A DNA stretch of 7,705 nt from Pseudodesulfovibrio sp. (GTDB lineage Bacteria > Desulfobacterota > Desulfovibrionia > Desulfovibrionales > Desulfovibrionaceae), in contig JAFLJW010000023.1 in the NCBI GenBank assembly GCA_022712815.1, positions 1 through 7,705 on the forward strand, given 5' to 3'. The position numbers and the translations under genes were made by a program. Every line of letters starts with the position of its first letter. Positions within the stretch are counted from its first letter, which is position 1. The notes beneath the pieces are model-generated. The model was not told where the DNA came from, searched no databases, and saw only the letters and a list, made by a program, of their open reading frames with translations. Below, in pieces: positions 6,437 to 7,705 of this stretch.

Positions 6437-7118
6437 CGGATGCTTGAAATTCGAGCGAAGGAGCAGAGTGGAAACGCTGCCAACAAGGACAAGAAGGACC
6501 TCAGAGCGGCATGGAACTTTGGCATCAAATACTTTGATATGCCCAAGGATAATCCCTTTGTAGCGGTAGAGTCATTTCCCATGACGCAACAGCCTCGCTA
6601 CGTACCGCCTGAAAAGGACTTCTGGAAGGTTCGCGATGTAGCCGAAGGAGAGGATAAAGTCCTCTTATTGACCTTTCTGTTTACGGGAGCGCGGCGTAAT
6701 GAATTGTTTTCTCTGAAATGGGATGATGTCGATCTCGCCAACAGCAAGATTCGCTTCTGGACTCGTAAAAGGAAGGGCGGTTCTTTTGAGTATGATTGGT
6801 TGCCTCTTATAGAAAGGTTGGCAAACGCTCTTGTCCGATCACGCCAAGTCGAAACGGAGTGAGTATGTCTTTTGCAACGAGGACGGAATCCCTTACGCAG
6901 AACGGCAACGGTTGATACCTCGGTTGTGCAAGAAGGCTGGCGTAAAGCGCTTCACTTGCCACTCCATTTGTCACCTGACCGCTTCCATACTTGCCCAAAC
7001 GTTAGATATCGTCACGATTCAGAAAATGCTTCGGCATAAGAACCCGTTGACGACAACGCTCTATCTTCATCAACTGGGTATTATGAAGAATGAGTTGGAG
7101 AAGGCGTTCTCCAGGTAA
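6437..7118 (+). pseudogene. Tyrosine recombinase (phage-type integrase), truncated and frameshifted
   Basis: The plus strand encodes the core-binding end and catalytic domain of a tyrosine integrase. The first part (6440-6862) reads SGNAANKDKKDLRAAWNF, then YVPPEKDFWKV, the Arg-I box TGARRNELFSLKWDDVDL and the beta-hairpin TRKRKGG. The frame stops at TGA 6860-6862 and continues in another frame as YVFCNEDGIPYAERQRLIPR to the stop at 7116-7118. The shift is explained by a tandem 4-base duplication, GAGT at 6857-6860 and 6861-6864; removing one copy restores QVETEYVFCNEDG. The HxxR box reads HSICH, so the second catalytic Arg is Cys (TGT at 6969-6971). The later LRHK and the nucleophile region TTTLYLH remain. 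The N-terminal DNA-binding part is lost at the IS junction. It is surely inactive; it marks a former integrated element. Confidence 0.9.
6857..6864 (+). repeat. Tandem GAGT duplication that shifts the integrase frame
   Basis: Two adjacent copies of GAGT create the stop TGA at 6860-6862. Deleting either copy joins the two integrase frames without loss of any recognisable residue. Confidence 0.75.
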
Positions 7119-7122
7119 AGTG

Positions 7123-7160
7123 AAAGGTCAACCATCCATAGAGGACGGTTGGCCTTTTTT
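7123..7160 (+). terminator. Rho-independent terminator
   Basis: AAAGGTCAACC (7123-7133) pairs with GGTTGGCCTTT (7147-7157) over eleven base pairs including one G-T wobble. An inner TCC/GGA stem encloses a five-base loop. A run of seven T (7155-7161) follows. It stands five bases after the integrase stop, and its T-run touches the stop codon of the minus-strand gene ending at 7160. On the minus strand the stem lacks a good T-tract, so it works mainly for plus-strand transcription. Confidence 0.85.
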
Positions 7161-7417
7161 TACTTGTTCTCGGTTTCCTTTGGTGAAACCATTCTTTTGC
7201 AGTTTGAGCACCAGTAGTTATACCTTGGTTTTGATCGAAGGAGCATGAGGGCTGGGACCATGTAGATGACAAGCCAGAGGTATGTGGAAAGTCCAAATTT
7301 GAATGATAAAGTTGGATTCAATTGCAAACTCGTTAGCACGGCTAAAGCTATGAGTATCCATCCGGCAAGTTTTTTATCTAGTTTTTTGATTTTTCCATCA
7401 CATTCACTACAATTCAT
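7160..7417 (-). CDS. Small two-TM membrane protein with split zinc ribbon
   Basis: An 85-residue protein I do not recognise as a named family. It begins MNCSECDGKI with Cys3 and Cys6, has two hydrophobic segments (about 18-33 and 44-61), and ends with YWCSNCKR holding Cys70 and Cys73. Two CxxC knuckles on either side of a helical hairpin put both pairs on the same, probably cytoplasmic, side, where together they could bind one zinc ion. AAGGAG lies five bases before the ATG, a good ribosome site. The start is 36 bases downstream of the Gly/Ser-rich gene on the same strand, so the two probably share a transcript. The stop codon abuts the terminator of the integrase remnant. The existence of the gene is well supported; its function is unknown. 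Confidence 0.8.
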   Translation of the reverse strand: MNCSECDGKIKKLDKKLAGWILIALAVLTSLQLNPTLSFKFGLSTYLWLVIYMVPALMLLRSKPRYNYWCSNCKRMVSPKETENK

Positions 7418-7422
7418 ATCTA

Positions 7423-7428
7423 CTCCTT
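7423..7428 (-). promoter_or_regulatory. Ribosome binding site of the split zinc-ribbon protein
   Basis: AAGGAG on the minus strand, five bases before the ATG at 7417. It supports the start codon that includes the first CxxC motif. Confidence 0.75.
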
Positions 7429-7453
7429 GGAACTGTATAGTCTTCTGGTTTGT

Positions 7454-7705
7454 CTATCGACCGTACCATCCACCGCCTCCGTCATAACCTCCTCCACCGG
7501 AAGAACTGCCGCCGCCAGAGGAACCGGAACCGCTTCCCCCACCAGATGAACCAGAGCCGCCACCAGAGCCGGAACCTCCACTGCCGCCAGAAGAACCAGA
7601 GTCGGAACCTCCACTGCCGTCAGAAGAACTGCCGCCCGGATCATTGGGTATTTCTTCATACACAGCACCCAGTCCGCCAAGTGCTCCACCAACGGCAGCT
7701 CCAGT
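7454..7705 (-). CDS. Gly/Ser-rich protein, C-terminal part (gene continues beyond window)
   Basis: The open frame enters from the window edge and gives 83 residues before TAG at 7456-7454. It begins TGAAVGGALGGLGAVYEE, a glycine-zipper-like segment of the kind found in membrane-spanning or membrane-associating stretches. Then comes IPNDPGG and a tract of about 50 residues made almost only of Gly and Ser with a few Asp, ending GGGGYDGGGGWYGR. A GTG lies in frame at 7663, but the frame is open upstream of it and the glycine-zipper part is continuous, so the true start is probably outside the window. The Gly/Ser tract contains an 11-residue repeat visible at DNA level. Low-complexity Gly-rich tails occur on surface or membrane proteins in many bacteria; function cannot be assigned. 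It probably lies in one operon with the zinc-ribbon gene. Confidence 0.75.
   Translation of the reverse strand, partial: TGAAVGGALGGLGAVYEEIPNDPGGSSSDGSGGSDSGSSGGSGGSGSGGGSGSSGGGSGSGSSGGGSSSGGGGYDGGGGWYGR
7568..7629 (-). repeat. 33-bp tandem repeat in the Gly/Ser tract
   Basis: The bases at 7568-7596 recur at 7601-7629 with two differences in 29 positions, an offset of 33 bases. In protein the units are SSGGSGGSGSG and SSDGSGGSDSG. Further, less regular copies lie towards 7500. Such repeats can expand or contract by slippage. Confidence 0.75.

Noticed and set aside
7420..7692. Minus-strand 90-codon frame overlapping the Gly/Ser-rich gene
   Set aside because: It is an alternate frame of the repeat-rich DNA, giving Val/Ala/Leu-rich low-complexity sequence. 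The Gly/Ser frame stays open to the window edge and has a meaningful glycine-zipper start.

Overview
The window looks like a chromosomal accessory stretch from a Gram-negative, probably Desulfovibrio/Pseudodesulfovibrio-type deltaproteobacterium (Desulfovibrionaceae). This is an inference from family resemblance: the tyrosine integrase remnant, the IS5-type transposase remnant and the large dCache chemoreceptor all look like versions I associate with that group. No rRNA, tRNA or CRISPR is visible.

Layout. Bases 1-36 may be the last codons of an upstream chemoreceptor. Bases 37-484 are non-coding leader sequence with small repeats. Bases 485-2849 (+) hold a compact two-component operon: a NarL/FixJ-type response regulator followed 16 bp later by a soluble PocR-PAS-histidine kinase. 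Bases 2850-2989 are a convergent intergenic spacer with a perfect 36-bp palindrome and a second 12-bp palindrome. Bases 2990-5752 (-) encode a 920-residue methyl-accepting chemotaxis protein whose periplasmic part contains two tandem copies of a dCache-like sensor. Bases 5753-6009 are its upstream region. Bases 6010-7118 are a graveyard of mobile DNA: the 3' part of an IS5-family element (minus strand, frameshifted) joined directly to a 5'-truncated tyrosine integrase (plus strand, with a 4-bp duplication frameshift and a catalytic Arg to Cys change). A strong hairpin terminator follows. Bases 7160-7705 (-) carry a small two-TM protein with a split zinc ribbon, downstream of the C-terminal part of a Gly/Ser-rich protein that runs off the window.

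How it works together. The kinase probably senses a small cytoplasmic ligand through its PocR domain and phosphorylates the DNA-binding regulator beside it; the target genes are not visible. The chemoreceptor would sense an extracellular ligand and signal to CheA/CheW encoded elsewhere. The AT-rich two-component operon and the GC-richer chemoreceptor differ in base composition, and the dead IS/integrase pair shows past insertion and rearrangement. I see no complete novel system. The most distinctive items are the duplicated-sensor chemoreceptor, the compositionally mosaic PocR kinase, the long palindrome and the split zinc-ribbon/Gly-Ser pair.
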